From Flavihumibacter soli (lineage in GTDB: Bacteria; Bacteroidota; Bacteroidia; Sphingobacteriales; Sphingobacteriaceae), in assembly GCF_010692725.1 (NCBI RefSeq), contig NZ_JAAFZB010000090.1:62001-126000 (forward strand): DNA of 64,000 bases, in the 5' to 3' direction. The notes beneath the pieces are model-generated. The model was given only the letters and a program-made list of their open reading frames with translations, made no database searches and was not told the DNA's origin. Shown here piece by piece: positions 52,396 to 61,273 of this stretch (its first letter is position 1; each line of letters opens with the position of its first letter). The translations under genes and the position numbers were made by a program.

Positions 52396-54198
52396 TTGAG
52401 AACTAAATTATTGACACACAGCATATTATTTAAAGCTGTTCTTATCATACTGTTTATATCGACGGGTAGCTTCAAGTTTGCCCATCACGGGACGATATTA
52501 AACCCTGAAACTCGCCAGGCTCCGGCAGTACTCCTGAATAATGAATCAGGTATTGTCCCCTTTAAAGATCTCTCCCAAAGACGGATAGTCAGCATAAATG
52601 CCGGCTCCGACTATTCAGTCGAATTCAATGCGATGCTCGGGAAATACTCAGAGATAAGCAGCATTCATGCCCAGGACATCAAAAGCATACAGCAGCTAAG
52701 TCAGTTTAATACCTTCATTTTTCTTGTAAAGGATGGAGATCTCCTTCCGAAAACCATTGACCTTATACTGGCGGCTGAGAAAAGTAAGCAGGTTATCGTG
52801 GCCTGTTTTGGTAATACCGCTGCCCTTGCAGCTCTCGACCCGATCAGCAGCCCGGTGATCTGGAATCCTGAGCATACTGTGGCATCAGTTGAGCAAACGG
52901 CACAGATCATTTTTGGTGGCGAAGCAGCGTCAGGTACACTGAACCAGAATGTAAGTTCGAAATTTATCAACGGGTCAGGCTTTAGTACCGTGAGAACCCG
53001 ACTGCGATATATTGATCCGGAAGCTTTCGGAATAAGCCAGGCCAGGCTCGGAAAGATCGATGCGATCGTTAATGATGCGATACGTCAGCATGCTACCCCA
53101 AGTGCCGTTGTAATGGTAGTGAAGGACGGTAATGTGATCTTCAATAAAGCCTATGGCCATCACACCTATGATGAAAATGATATTCCTACAAGGGTCGATG
53201 ATATATATGATCTCGCGTCGGTCACCAAGATCGCGGCTACGACTATAGCGGCCATGCGGTTATACGATCAGAATAAACTTGACCTCGATGCCGGGCTGGG
53301 AACCTACCTGGAAGACGTCAGGGCAACTAACAAGAGTGAGATTCCCCTTCGGGATGTGCTGCTTCACCAGGCCGGCTTTGTAAACCTGGATTTCTTCAGC
53401 TATCTGAAACCGCAGGATCACAGTACGGATTCGTCCGAACTGTACTCAGCAAAGATCGCAGACCATTATTACCTCCGCAACAATTACTATAAGGACGTAA
53501 TGTGGGAAAAGATGCTTAGAACACCATTACCCACCCGTGGGCGCTATGTCTACAGCGACATCAGCATGTATGTCATGAAAGAGGTAATAGAAAAACAGAC
53601 CCTCCAGCCATTGGATCAGTACATGAGCCACGAGTTTTACAGTTCGTTAGGCATGCGCACGGCAGGGTTTAATCCTATAAAGCGATTCGCTAAGGACAGG
53701 ATCGTGCCGACCGAGATGGATGGCTATTTCCGGAAAACACTGCTCCAGGGGATAGTTCACGATTCCGGTGCCTCCCTCGCAAACGGTGTGGCAGGCCACG
53801 CAGGCCTGTTTGCCAGTGCGAACGATCTGGCCATACTCAATCAAATGCTCCTGAACGGCGGTTCTTACGGGGGAGTTGAATACATCAGGCCCGAAACGGT
53901 CAGTTTATTCACTTCCAGCCAGTCGAATGTAAGCCGGAGGGGCCTCGGCTTCGACAGGGGAAACGGAACCGGATATCCGTCCGATCTGGCATCTCCTGAA
54001 AGCTTTGGCCACACTGGTTATACCGGCACCTGCGTGTGGGTTGATCCAAATGAGAAGCTGGTCTATATTTTCTTATCCAACAGGGTCTACCCCTCAGCTT
54101 CGAATAAACTAAACAGTCTTAGGGTACGGGCACGTATACAGGATGCCATTTATGAGGCTATAAGTGGCAGTCAGGAAAATTTCGCACAGGCGAGATAG
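52396..54198 (+). CDS. serine hydrolase (beta-lactamase fold) fused to an orphan GH3 C-terminal-like domain
   Basis: A 600-residue exported protein. The start is TTG at 52396; an in-frame stop 18 bp upstream excludes any other. A signal peptide (about 1-30) is followed by a GH3 C-terminal-like domain (about 45-185; AVLLNNESGIVPFKDLSQRRIVSINAG ... VIVACFGNTAALAAL) and then a class C beta-lactamase/DD-peptidase-type domain (about 205-595). The latter has SxxK (Ser275-V-T-Lys278), YSD in the YxN position and HTGYTG in the KTG position. In Bacteroidota the usual relatives of about 1000 residues carry a full GH3 N-acetylglucosaminidase domain ahead of this; here that catalytic domain is missing. 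A role in cell-wall turnover is inferred. Confidence 0.88.
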   Translation: MRTKLLTHSILFKAVLIILFISTGSFKFAHHGTILNPETRQAPAVLLNNESGIVPFKDLSQRRIVSINAGSDYSVEFNAMLGKYSEISSIHAQDIKSIQQLSQFNTFIFLVKDGDLLPKTIDLILAAEKSKQVIVACFGNTAALAALDPISSPVIWNPEHTVASVEQTAQIIFGGEAASGTLNQNVSSKFINGSGFSTVRTRLRYIDPEAFGISQARLGKIDAIVNDAIRQHATPSAVVMVVKDGNVIFNKAYGHHTYDENDIPTRVDDIYDLASVTKIAATTIAAMRLYDQNKLDLDAGLGTYLEDVRATNKSEIPLRDVLLHQAGFVNLDFFSYLKPQDHSTDSSELYSAKIADHYYLRNNYYKDVMWEKMLRTPLPTRGRYVYSDISMYVMKEVIEKQTLQPLDQYMSHEFYSSLGMRTAGFNPIKRFAKDRIVPTEMDGYFRKTLLQGIVHDSGASLANGVAGHAGLFASANDLAILNQMLLNGGSYGGVEYIRPETVSLFTSSQSNVSRRGLGFDRGNGTGYPSDLASPESFGHTGYTGTCVWVDPNEKLVYIFLSNRVYPSASNKLNSLRVRARIQDAIYEAISGSQENFAQAR

Positions 54199-54298
54199 AT
54201 CGATCCTATGGCTGCAACACCCTCCTGAAACCTTCTCCCTTTTGCCGTGTTTGTTCCTTAAGGTGACAATTTAGCGTACCTGATCAATAGACACTTGC

Positions 54299-54640
54299 AT
54301 GGCATTAACGGATGAAGAGTTTCGCGAAGAATTTAAACCGCTGCGGATACCTCCCGCTTATCCTGAAAACGGCACTTTAGAGGATAAAATACTTTTTGCA
54401 CTTGCCGCCGCGGGCGAAGCAACCTCGGCGGAAGTTTGTCAGAAACTGACCGACCTTGAACAAGGTTTAGGGAAAAAAGATCTTTCAGAGGTAGTGGATA
54501 ACTATTTAAAGCAGCAGTTTGATAAAGGCCTTATCAACGGAGGGAAAAGAAACGCTGAGCTAGTTTTTAATCTGAACAAGATCACCCATGCCAATGAAGG
54601 ATCAGTGGATCCGGATCTGCTTGCACCGGGACTTGATTAA
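54299..54640 (+). CDS. conserved hypothetical protein, winged-helix-like
   Basis: A 113-residue cytoplasmic protein. The centre (LEDKILFALAAAGEATSAEVCQKLTDLEQGLGKKDLSEVVDNYLKQQFDKGLINGG) looks like a winged helix-turn-helix: three helices, then a short hairpin. It has no known family that I can name. The first 25 residues include a Pro-rich stretch (RIPPAYPENG). It stands alone, converging with the lipoprotein gene 16 bp away. Confidence 0.65.
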   Translation: MALTDEEFREEFKPLRIPPAYPENGTLEDKILFALAAAGEATSAEVCQKLTDLEQGLGKKDLSEVVDNYLKQQFDKGLINGGKRNAELVFNLNKITHANEGSVDPDLLAPGLD

Positions 54641-54656
54641 CCCGCTTCGTGCTGTC

Positions 54657-55619
54657 CTACCTGATCTGCAGTTTTAGCCGGAACAGTCGGGTGCCACCTT
54701 TGTCATCGTCGGAAACAAGAATGATAGTGGTCCTGCCGGCTTCGTCAGTTTTTAAACTGCAGACCGATTCAATCTTCTGGCCTTCAAAATCAGGATGAAT
54801 TGCCTGCAGGTCAATCCAGGCGTCCGGGCTTAAAGGATGATCAGATAATTTATCTGAGATGTTATAAATCAATCCCAGGCTGCTTTGCCCGATCTCCCCG
54901 TCATCATATGCCGAAGCCGTATTTTCTGTAGATGTAGTGAGCAGCAAAACATCTTCCTTTTCCAGATAACTCATCCCGGAAATACCTGCTCCGGGTGGTA
55001 AGTTGAGGTGACTTATTTTAATGGCCAAGCCTTCAGCGAAATTAGCTTCCGGACTTTGTATAAGGTAATTCTGGGGACTGGAAGAATTGCCTCTGCTGCC
55101 TAGCAACAGGATATTCTTCACCACTGCTGCAGCTTCTATATTTAGTTCCGGTATCCCGGCCTTTCGTATCTGCTTGTAGAAGTTGCCAAGATCTACACGC
55201 TGAATATTGCGGTTGCCAGCGTCCAAACAAAAGGCACTATCCCTTTGCGGCGACAGGGAGCCGGAACTGAATAGCCAAAGCTTTGTACCCTGCCGTGTCT
55301 GCAGCCATTCGGATGCCTCAATATCTGCTTTACCTGCTTTATTGATTCGCCCTTCTGTATGGCTGAAAAGTTGAACCTCCTCAATAATGTTGAAGGCACT
55401 ATCGATGATCAGTAATCTGGAAGCGTCATCACCCATCAGGTAAATCTGATCGTCATGAACACTGAGTGTTGAACCGGAGGGATAGCCATCCAGTTGCTGC
55501 GACCCTGTAAATTCGACTTTCATGACTTCATTTGTGTTTTGAACTTCCTGGTTACAACCTAGTAATGTGGTGATCGCCAGTAATGATACCTGAAAAAAGT
55601 GGTTTTTGACAAAGGGCAT
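54657..55619 (-). CDS. predicted beta-propeller lipoprotein (DUF6929-like)
   Basis: A 320-residue lipoprotein with lipobox TLLGC (Cys22). The mature part shows repeated propeller-like blades (GSTLSVHDDQIYLMGDDASRLLIID, LEKEDVLLLTTSTENTASAYDDGEIGQSSLGLIYN, GQKIESVCSLKTDEAGRTTIILVSDDDKGGTRLFRLKL). The last resembles the C-terminal blade of phytase-like or SdiA-regulated-like propellers. The substrate is unknown. It lies 32 bp downstream of the DUF488 gene on the same strand. Confidence 0.7.
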   Translation of the reverse strand: MPFVKNHFFQVSLLAITTLLGCNQEVQNTNEVMKVEFTGSQQLDGYPSGSTLSVHDDQIYLMGDDASRLLIIDSAFNIIEEVQLFSHTEGRINKAGKADIEASEWLQTRQGTKLWLFSSGSLSPQRDSAFCLDAGNRNIQRVDLGNFYKQIRKAGIPELNIEAAAVVKNILLLGSRGNSSSPQNYLIQSPEANFAEGLAIKISHLNLPPGAGISGMSYLEKEDVLLLTTSTENTASAYDDGEIGQSSLGLIYNISDKLSDHPLSPDAWIDLQAIHPDFEGQKIESVCSLKTDEAGRTTIILVSDDDKGGTRLFRLKLQIR

Positions 55620-55651
55620 AAATTCTTTTAATTCTGACAGAATACCAGGAG

Positions 55652-56191
55652 TTAAACTTTTTTGTCGTCTTTCACATTCTGCTTATCCTGCTGGCTCAGA
55701 TATACGGAAGTGAAGGGATGCTCAATGACATGATCCTTTTTCATGATATGCATCACTTTCCAGCCCTTAGCTTTTAAGTGATCCGAGATGAGGGCCCGGT
55801 GACATCGCCACCAAACAGCTTCAGAACACATATACGCTGTTCGTTTAACCAAAGCTAATCCTGTTAATTGTAAAATGCCCTCCCGGAAGTCTTCCGTTCC
55901 CATATGATCCGCGTATCCTCTGAAGGCTTCATTCCTCCAGGCAGTATGGGGGGAATCAGGTCTGGGCTTGCGACGGCCCCCAAGTTCTGGGACAGCTAAG
56001 TAGTCTATGCCCCCTTTAGCCAGTGACTCTTTAAGCTCCTGCTTATTGAAGTGCGGAAATTTTCGGGAACCTGGAAAATGCCGCACGTCTGCCAGCAGTT
56101 TTATCTCAAATGACCGGAATATCGACAGGAACTCTTCGATGCTCCGTGTAGAGTGCCCGATGGTCCATATCGCCGGTTCAACTATTTTCAA
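55652..56191 (-). CDS. DUF488-family protein
   Basis: A 179-residue DUF488 protein. Hallmarks are TIGHSTRSIEEFLSIF at the N-terminus, DVRHFPGSRKFPHFNK, and the Cys/Trp/His motif MCSEAVWWRCHRALI near 117-131. The family is widespread and its biochemical role is not established; the conserved Cys and Arg-His suggest nucleotide or nucleic-acid binding. It has no signal peptide. It may be cotranscribed with the propeller lipoprotein downstream. Confidence 0.9.
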   Translation of the reverse strand: MKIVEPAIWTIGHSTRSIEEFLSIFRSFEIKLLADVRHFPGSRKFPHFNKQELKESLAKGGIDYLAVPELGGRRKPRPDSPHTAWRNEAFRGYADHMGTEDFREGILQLTGLALVKRTAYMCSEAVWWRCHRALISDHLKAKGWKVMHIMKKDHVIEHPFTSVYLSQQDKQNVKDDKKV

Positions 56192-56313
56192 ATCGTTTAA
56201 TTCTATTGTGCCCCGGTGGATTAAACAGGCAGCAGGTTGATAAGTTCTGCTTGGATAATTATTTTACCTCGTGCCTCCCTGAAGTTTAAAATTGTTTGAT
56301 GTGAATGTTTATA

Positions 56314-56994
56314 CTATTTATTGGTCAGCTCATTAAGATTTTGGGAATACGCTTCGCTAACGGGGACTTTCCTGTCTGTTATCGTTAACTGGTGACGCTC
56401 GATCCTATCGATCTTATTGGCCGCAACCAGGTAGGAGCGGTGAACCCGGATAAACTTTTCTCTCGGGAGCAGATCAACGGCCTCGTTAAATGTACTTCGC
56501 GAAAGAATGTTCTTGTCTTTCAGAGCAAAGGTCACATAGTTCCCGGCAGCCTCCAGGTAGAGGATCTCATCAAACAGCACTTTGATTTGTTCGAATCCTG
56601 TTTTGATAAAGACATGATCGCTGACCTCCGAACTGTTCCGGTAGTTGTATAGTTCGAATGCCTTGTTGCAGCCTTTAATGAAGCGTGCAAGCGAAAAAGG
56701 TTTCAGCAAATAGTCCACAGCATCCAGCTCAAAGCTGGTGACTGCATGTTCCGAATAAGCGGTAGTGAAGATCACCATCGGCTTTTTGCTGAGGCTGTTG
56801 AAAAAATCAATTCCCGAAATGTCGGGCATTTTAATGTCAAGGAAGATCAGGTCGACTGGTTCCCGCTGTAAATATTCGATAGCCTTAAATGCATCCGTAA
56901 AATCGGCTTTCAGGTCAAGAAAGGGAACCTTCGACGCGTGGGAGCGAACCACTTCGAGCGCAATAGGTTCGTCGTCAATAGCAATGGCTTTCAT
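56314..56994 (-). CDS. LytTR-family response regulator
   Basis: A 226-residue response regulator. The receiver has acidic pocket IDDEP, phosphoacceptor Asp53 (IFLDIKMPDISG) and FTTAYSEHAVTSFELDAVDYLLKPF. The LytTR DNA-binding domain (about 125-222) has FIKTGFEQIKVLFDEILYLEAAGNYVTF and RVHRSYLVAANKIDRI. It starts 21 bp after the sensor kinase stop and is its partner. The putative target, the TonB receptor upstream of the pair, is unproven. Confidence 0.94.
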   Translation of the reverse strand: MKAIAIDDEPIALEVVRSHASKVPFLDLKADFTDAFKAIEYLQREPVDLIFLDIKMPDISGIDFFNSLSKKPMVIFTTAYSEHAVTSFELDAVDYLLKPFSLARFIKGCNKAFELYNYRNSSEVSDHVFIKTGFEQIKVLFDEILYLEAAGNYVTFALKDKNILSRSTFNEAVDLLPREKFIRVHRSYLVAANKIDRIERHQLTITDRKVPVSEAYSQNLNELTNK

Positions 56995-57015
56995 TGTGGC
57001 CTTCAGATTTAAGCT

Positions 57016-58575
57016 TTATTCCAGTTCGATTGTCAGGTGAACAAAAAACTCTTTACCGGTTTCCCTGATAATTAGTTCGTGTTTACCAGGATACAGCAGG
57101 CGAAGCCGCTGCCTGACATTCGCCAGGCCAATACCGCTCTTGTTTTTTTCAGGATCACTGTCAGGTTTCAAATGTATGCTGTTATGTACATCGAAATCGA
57201 GCTTATTGCCTACCGTTTGCAGTGTGATCTTAATATGTGACGGCTCCCTCAGGCTGATCCCATGCTTGAAAGCATTTTCAACAAATGGGATTAGCAGCAT
57301 CGGGGAGATTTTCAATGGATTTAACTGCTCGTCTATAACCGCCTGAATCACCACTTCGGGGCTCGTAACAGTTCGCAGCTGCTGCAGGCTGATATAATTG
57401 TTCAGGTAATCGATTTCCCGGGTAAGAGAGATCTTATCCTGCATATTTTCCTGCAGCATAAAGCGCATCATGTCACCAAGTTTCTCAATCCCTTCGCTGG
57501 TGCGATCCGCTTTTTCCTGCAGGGCCGTTCCGTAGATGGTATTGAGTGCGTTGAACAGAAAATGCGGGTTGATCTGGGACCGCAGAAAGTCAAGGTCAGC
57601 ATTTGAACGGCCCAGAGCGGTTCGCAGAACAGTGATCTCATCCTTTCCCTTAAGCTGCTGTTTATAGAGCAGCCATGAGATCGGTGCGGTTATCAGCAGC
57701 TGGAAGGCAATATTGAACATGTTGATAGCTGCGGTGATACCGTCTTTAAACAGGAACAGGTACAATATTAAGCTGACCGGCAGCACAGCGATAAGCAGAA
57801 TTGGTAACATTCCAAGCAGGTAGGAGAGGAAGGGCTTCTTTTTACCCAGTGACCGCGGTATCAGCTCAAAGAAGGAATACATGTATAAGCCGATCCCGAA
57901 GGGAATGATAATTCCCCAAATGGCAATTACTGTCCGGTCGGCGCCAGTAATTAACAGCACAAACACGCTGATCATCCACAAAACAACAGCGGTCAGACCG
58001 TCACGTGTGATCATTTTATACTTTGATTGGATCGTTTCTGAATTAACAAGCAGGAATTCCCCCGCGTACCTGATGACTGCATAGAAGCCATACATGAGTA
58101 TCAGCCACGCACTATAAATAAAAGCGTTCTGAAAAATGTAGTTGTAAGCAAGCTGGAGGGACTCATACTGAACCAGCAGGTGATTTTTGATCCAGGTATC
58201 CGTGATCCCAACTGCAAGGCCTAATGACAGGTAGATCAGGATGATCAGGAATATATTTTGAATGATACCCTGCTTTCTGATCATGGAGGGCACTATACTG
58301 AAGTTTAGCAGCAGGAATGCAAGGTACAGTGTGGTACATCGGATCAGTTGCGGAAAGAAATAATGCTGAAAGTAGTTAAACGTGAGATGGGCGTCCTGGA
58401 TCTGCTGCCTGTTGGGCGTCCAGATATCCTGACCTTCATTTGATACTGCACTTGCGAGCAGGGAGAACACAACGAAGACGTAAATCGTCGTTGCTGCCCA
58501 GAACTCGATGCGTGCAAGATTCCCCGGGCGGTTAATAAAATCTTTCATTTTGTGATCAATTATAAGCATTGACAT
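57016..58575 (-). CDS. LytS-type sensor histidine kinase
   Basis: A 519-residue kinase with about eight N-terminal TM segments (residues 20-305). His_kinase domain follows: LRSQINPHFLFNALNTIYG (His near 337), then HATPase with IPFVENAFKHGI and SGIGLANVRQRLRLLYPGK. It pairs with the LytTR regulator 21 bp downstream. The longest frame starts at 58575; Met10 at 58548 (MKDFINRPGNLARIEFW) is an alternative. A seven-copy heptamer repeat lies immediately upstream, at the translation start region. Confidence 0.9.
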   Translation of the reverse strand: MSMLIIDHKMKDFINRPGNLARIEFWAATTIYVFVVFSLLASAVSNEGQDIWTPNRQQIQDAHLTFNYFQHYFFPQLIRCTTLYLAFLLLNFSIVPSMIRKQGIIQNIFLIILIYLSLGLAVGITDTWIKNHLLVQYESLQLAYNYIFQNAFIYSAWLILMYGFYAVIRYAGEFLLVNSETIQSKYKMITRDGLTAVVLWMISVFVLLITGADRTVIAIWGIIIPFGIGLYMYSFFELIPRSLGKKKPFLSYLLGMLPILLIAVLPVSLILYLFLFKDGITAAINMFNIAFQLLITAPISWLLYKQQLKGKDEITVLRTALGRSNADLDFLRSQINPHFLFNALNTIYGTALQEKADRTSEGIEKLGDMMRFMLQENMQDKISLTREIDYLNNYISLQQLRTVTSPEVVIQAVIDEQLNPLKISPMLLIPFVENAFKHGISLREPSHIKITLQTVGNKLDFDVHNSIHLKPDSDPEKNKSGIGLANVRQRLRLLYPGKHELIIRETGKEFFVHLTIELE

Positions 58576-58577
58576 GG

Positions 58578-58626
58578 TATTTAGCGGTTAGTATTTAGAA
58601 TTTAGTATTTAGTACTTAGTATTTGA
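58578..58626. repeat. heptanucleotide tandem repeat upstream of the LytS-like kinase
   Basis: Seven 7-bp units, three of them exactly TATTTAG with variants CGGTTAG, AATTTAG, TACTTAG and TATTTGA. They end 3 bp before the longest-frame start codon of the kinase and lie downstream of the TonB receptor stop, filling most of that 75-bp gap. Confidence 0.85.
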
Positions 58627-58650
58627 ATGGGATCCGGTTCTTAATGCTGG

Positions 58651-61095
58651 TTATAAACCACCATTGCCCTGCGAGATGTCATCATTTTTAATCCCGCGTT
58701 TGTTCTTTTTAATATTATCCTTTAAAGCACCAAAGCGGTAATTCAGGCTGGTATTAAATGACCTCAAATAGGTTTCGGAATAGGATTCCTGCATAAAATC
58801 CAAACCGGTCGTATGATTTATGGCTGTCCTGTATTTGGTGAAGGGGTTATTGACGGCTGCTGAGAATGTCAGCTTTTCACCCAGCATATTTTTACTGAAA
58901 CTGAATGACGAGCTTACGAAGGAATTTGAACCGCCCTGCAGATTCAGATTCCGGCCCTGTAAGTTAGCGCTGGAGTTGAGGCGCCAGCCTTTCTCCAGCC
59001 GATATGACCCGGAGGCGGACAAATTGGGCATTAAACCCTTGTTCCTGACCAGGCTGCCACTAACAGTTCCTTCTATCCAGCCATAATTTAGCTGGCCGTT
59101 TAAACTGTAATTGAAACGTGGATTTATAGGGTGATTGACATTGAAATTAAGAGACATAAGTCTCGCTTTCCCGGTATTGCCAAAGGTTGTACGTGTAATA
59201 TTGGTTGTGTGATCGAAAGTGGAGATCGGCATAACCAGGTCGTTGATGAACATAAAGCCAAGGCCCGTGTTCACCGATACCTTTTTTAACCGGCTGTAAC
59301 CAAGCTGAAGCATCGTGCCCGTAGTTGGACGGATATTGGGGTTGCCGGCTGTTTCAAAGTTAGGATTTGATCGGTCGACAAAAGGGTTCAGACGGTATAT
59401 TCCCGGCCTGTTCATCCTTGTGGTATACCCGAAGTTAAGGCTGCTCTTATCTTTAAATTTACGGTTAACAGAAACCGAAGGAATAACGTTAAAATAATTC
59501 TGTTCAACTATTGAAGCTGCGGAAATAAAGTCTGCGTTGATTACTGTCTGCTCAACCCGAACCCCGGCTTTGAACCCCCATTTGCTTAAATTGTATTGGT
59601 AGGTGTTGTAAATCCCGATTACATTCTGCGTGTTATTGAATTTGTTGCTGCGGGTCGGATCTGTTATGAAGCCATCAGTTTCACTTAGTGAACGATATTC
59701 AAAATCACTGTTATTAGTCCTGAAAATACCTTTTACCCCGGCTTCTATATTCAGCTTTTTAATCGGATGCACATAATCAACCTGGAATGTTTGTTCGGCA
59801 GACGAGCCCTTATTATCCTGCTGATAGTCGCTGGGGTTATAGTTCACGGGATTGATCACTGCAAGATCATTATACTGATTATTGGCATATTCAAAGAACC
59901 GGTATGAGACGGTGAGCAAGCGATTCTTGTCGGCTTTGAACCCAAGCTGGTAGTTAAGGGCGAGGTCTAAACCTGTTCCCTGTCCATTTTTATCGTCGGT
60001 AAGGTCATAACCCTGGAGAACTGAATTATCACCGTTAAGTACAGAAAGCTGGCTTCTTATCCCGTTAAAGTCGTTCCCATTAATATTAAGCTGGGTTGAT
60101 ATCAGGTTCAGGCTGTCTAACTCATAGCTTATTTCAGAGTTGAAATATCCACTGCGGCTATCCTGCTCCAGTCCCCCGATTTGCTGCAGACTTGTCGGGG
60201 CATCCCCAAAAGTTCTCCGGCTGTTTGAACTTTCCGTTAAGGGTGAGTTGTGTATGCTTGCTCCGCCATTAACAGACAATCCAAACTTACCGGCCTTTAA
60301 TGTGTATGAACCGCCGATGCCGGGGCCGCCTACCGGGAAGCGTTCACTGAGATTGACCGAACCGTTGTAACCGTTCGCTATCTTTTTGTTGGTTATGATG
60401 TTAATGATACCTGCCAGGCCTTCCGCATCATACTTTGCGGGTGGCGTAGTGATAACTTCTATCTTTTCAATACTAGAAGCCGGCATGCTCCGGAGAATGT
60501 CCTTTGCGTTCCTTTCCATCATGCTGGAAGGCTTGCCATTGATCAGGATCTTGAAATTATCGTTGCCTTTCAGACGAATGTTCTCTTCCGCGTCAAGCGA
60601 AAGGAGTGGGACCTTTTTCATCATATCCAGAACACTATTAACCTTGCTTTCCGGGTCCGCCTGTAGGTCATAGGTAAGGCGGTCGACTTCCTGTTTAAGC
60701 AACGGCCTGTCCGCCATGACCACCACCTCTTTCAATTCAGCCGATGAAGGGTTCAGAAATATAGTTTGAAGGTCGCTCTGGGGTTTATCACCAGTAAGAT
60801 CAGTGGGAATGAGTTTAGGTTTATAACCAACACTGGCTATCGATATTAAATATTTTCCCGGTTTCAGGTTCTGAAAAGTGAATGATCCGTCAGATTTTGT
60901 CAATGACGCATTTACAGCAGGCTGATCTTTAGATATTTTCAAATTTATGGTGACGTAATCGAGTGGCTTACGGGAAACTGAATCTGCAACGATACCGCTG
61001 ATCCGGTAGGAGGGTAAAGTCTGCGACTTTGCATGGAATGACAGGAAGATGAGGATAGTAATCAGTGCTCTCATAGCTAACGATTTAATGATCAA
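58651..61095 (-). CDS. outer-membrane beta-barrel receptor with carboxypeptidase-regulatory domain (OMP_b-brl_3-like)
   Basis: An 814-residue outer-membrane protein with signal peptide (IFLSFHAKSQ). A carboxypeptidase-regulatory domain runs from about 30 to 115 (ISGIVADSVSRKPLDYVTINL). A plug-like domain follows (VVMADRPLLKQEVDRLTYDL ... VLDMMKKVPLLSLDAEENIRLKGNDNFKILINGKPSSM ... KIEVITTPPAKYDAEGLAGIINIITNK). The barrel continues to the end, with RPGIYRLNPFVDRSNPNFETAGNPNIRPT as in the OMP_b-brl_3 group. Ligand and energy coupling are unknown. It shares strand and neighbourhood with the LytS/LytTR pair, which may regulate it. Confidence 0.9.
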   Translation of the reverse strand: MIIKSLAMRALITILIFLSFHAKSQTLPSYRISGIVADSVSRKPLDYVTINLKISKDQPAVNASLTKSDGSFTFQNLKPGKYLISIASVGYKPKLIPTDLTGDKPQSDLQTIFLNPSSAELKEVVVMADRPLLKQEVDRLTYDLQADPESKVNSVLDMMKKVPLLSLDAEENIRLKGNDNFKILINGKPSSMMERNAKDILRSMPASSIEKIEVITTPPAKYDAEGLAGIINIITNKKIANGYNGSVNLSERFPVGGPGIGGSYTLKAGKFGLSVNGGASIHNSPLTESSNSRRTFGDAPTSLQQIGGLEQDSRSGYFNSEISYELDSLNLISTQLNINGNDFNGIRSQLSVLNGDNSVLQGYDLTDDKNGQGTGLDLALNYQLGFKADKNRLLTVSYRFFEYANNQYNDLAVINPVNYNPSDYQQDNKGSSAEQTFQVDYVHPIKKLNIEAGVKGIFRTNNSDFEYRSLSETDGFITDPTRSNKFNNTQNVIGIYNTYQYNLSKWGFKAGVRVEQTVINADFISAASIVEQNYFNVIPSVSVNRKFKDKSSLNFGYTTRMNRPGIYRLNPFVDRSNPNFETAGNPNIRPTTGTMLQLGYSRLKKVSVNTGLGFMFINDLVMPISTFDHTTNITRTTFGNTGKARLMSLNFNVNHPINPRFNYSLNGQLNYGWIEGTVSGSLVRNKGLMPNLSASGSYRLEKGWRLNSSANLQGRNLNLQGGSNSFVSSSFSFSKNMLGEKLTFSAAVNNPFTKYRTAINHTTGLDFMQESYSETYLRSFNTSLNYRFGALKDNIKKNKRGIKNDDISQGNGGL

Positions 61096-61197
61096 TTATT
61101 GTTAGGCAATGATAAGCAGGCGTATTTCTCCGTATTAATTAATGTGATGGAAGGCCTTAAAAATGTGATGAGTTGGCCGGATGAGGCAAAAGGGAGA

Positions 61198-61251
61198 GAG
61201 AAAAAAGTTTTTAGGCGCTCAGCAGGGAGGATAGGAGGATAATCCCTGAGC
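61198..61251 (-). terminator. probable terminator of the PAS kinase gene
   Basis: On the minus strand GCTCAGGGA ... TCCCTGCTGAGC forms an imperfect stem (61217-61251), then GCCTAAAAACTTTTTT. It lies about 20 bp after the kinase stop. Confidence 0.5.
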
Positions 61252-61273
61252 CCAGGCACAACCACCTGGATGC

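Noticed and set aside
54590-54660. Terminator between the winged-helix-like gene and the convergent lipoprotein gene
   Set aside because: The 16-bp gap has no stem with a T tract on either strand.
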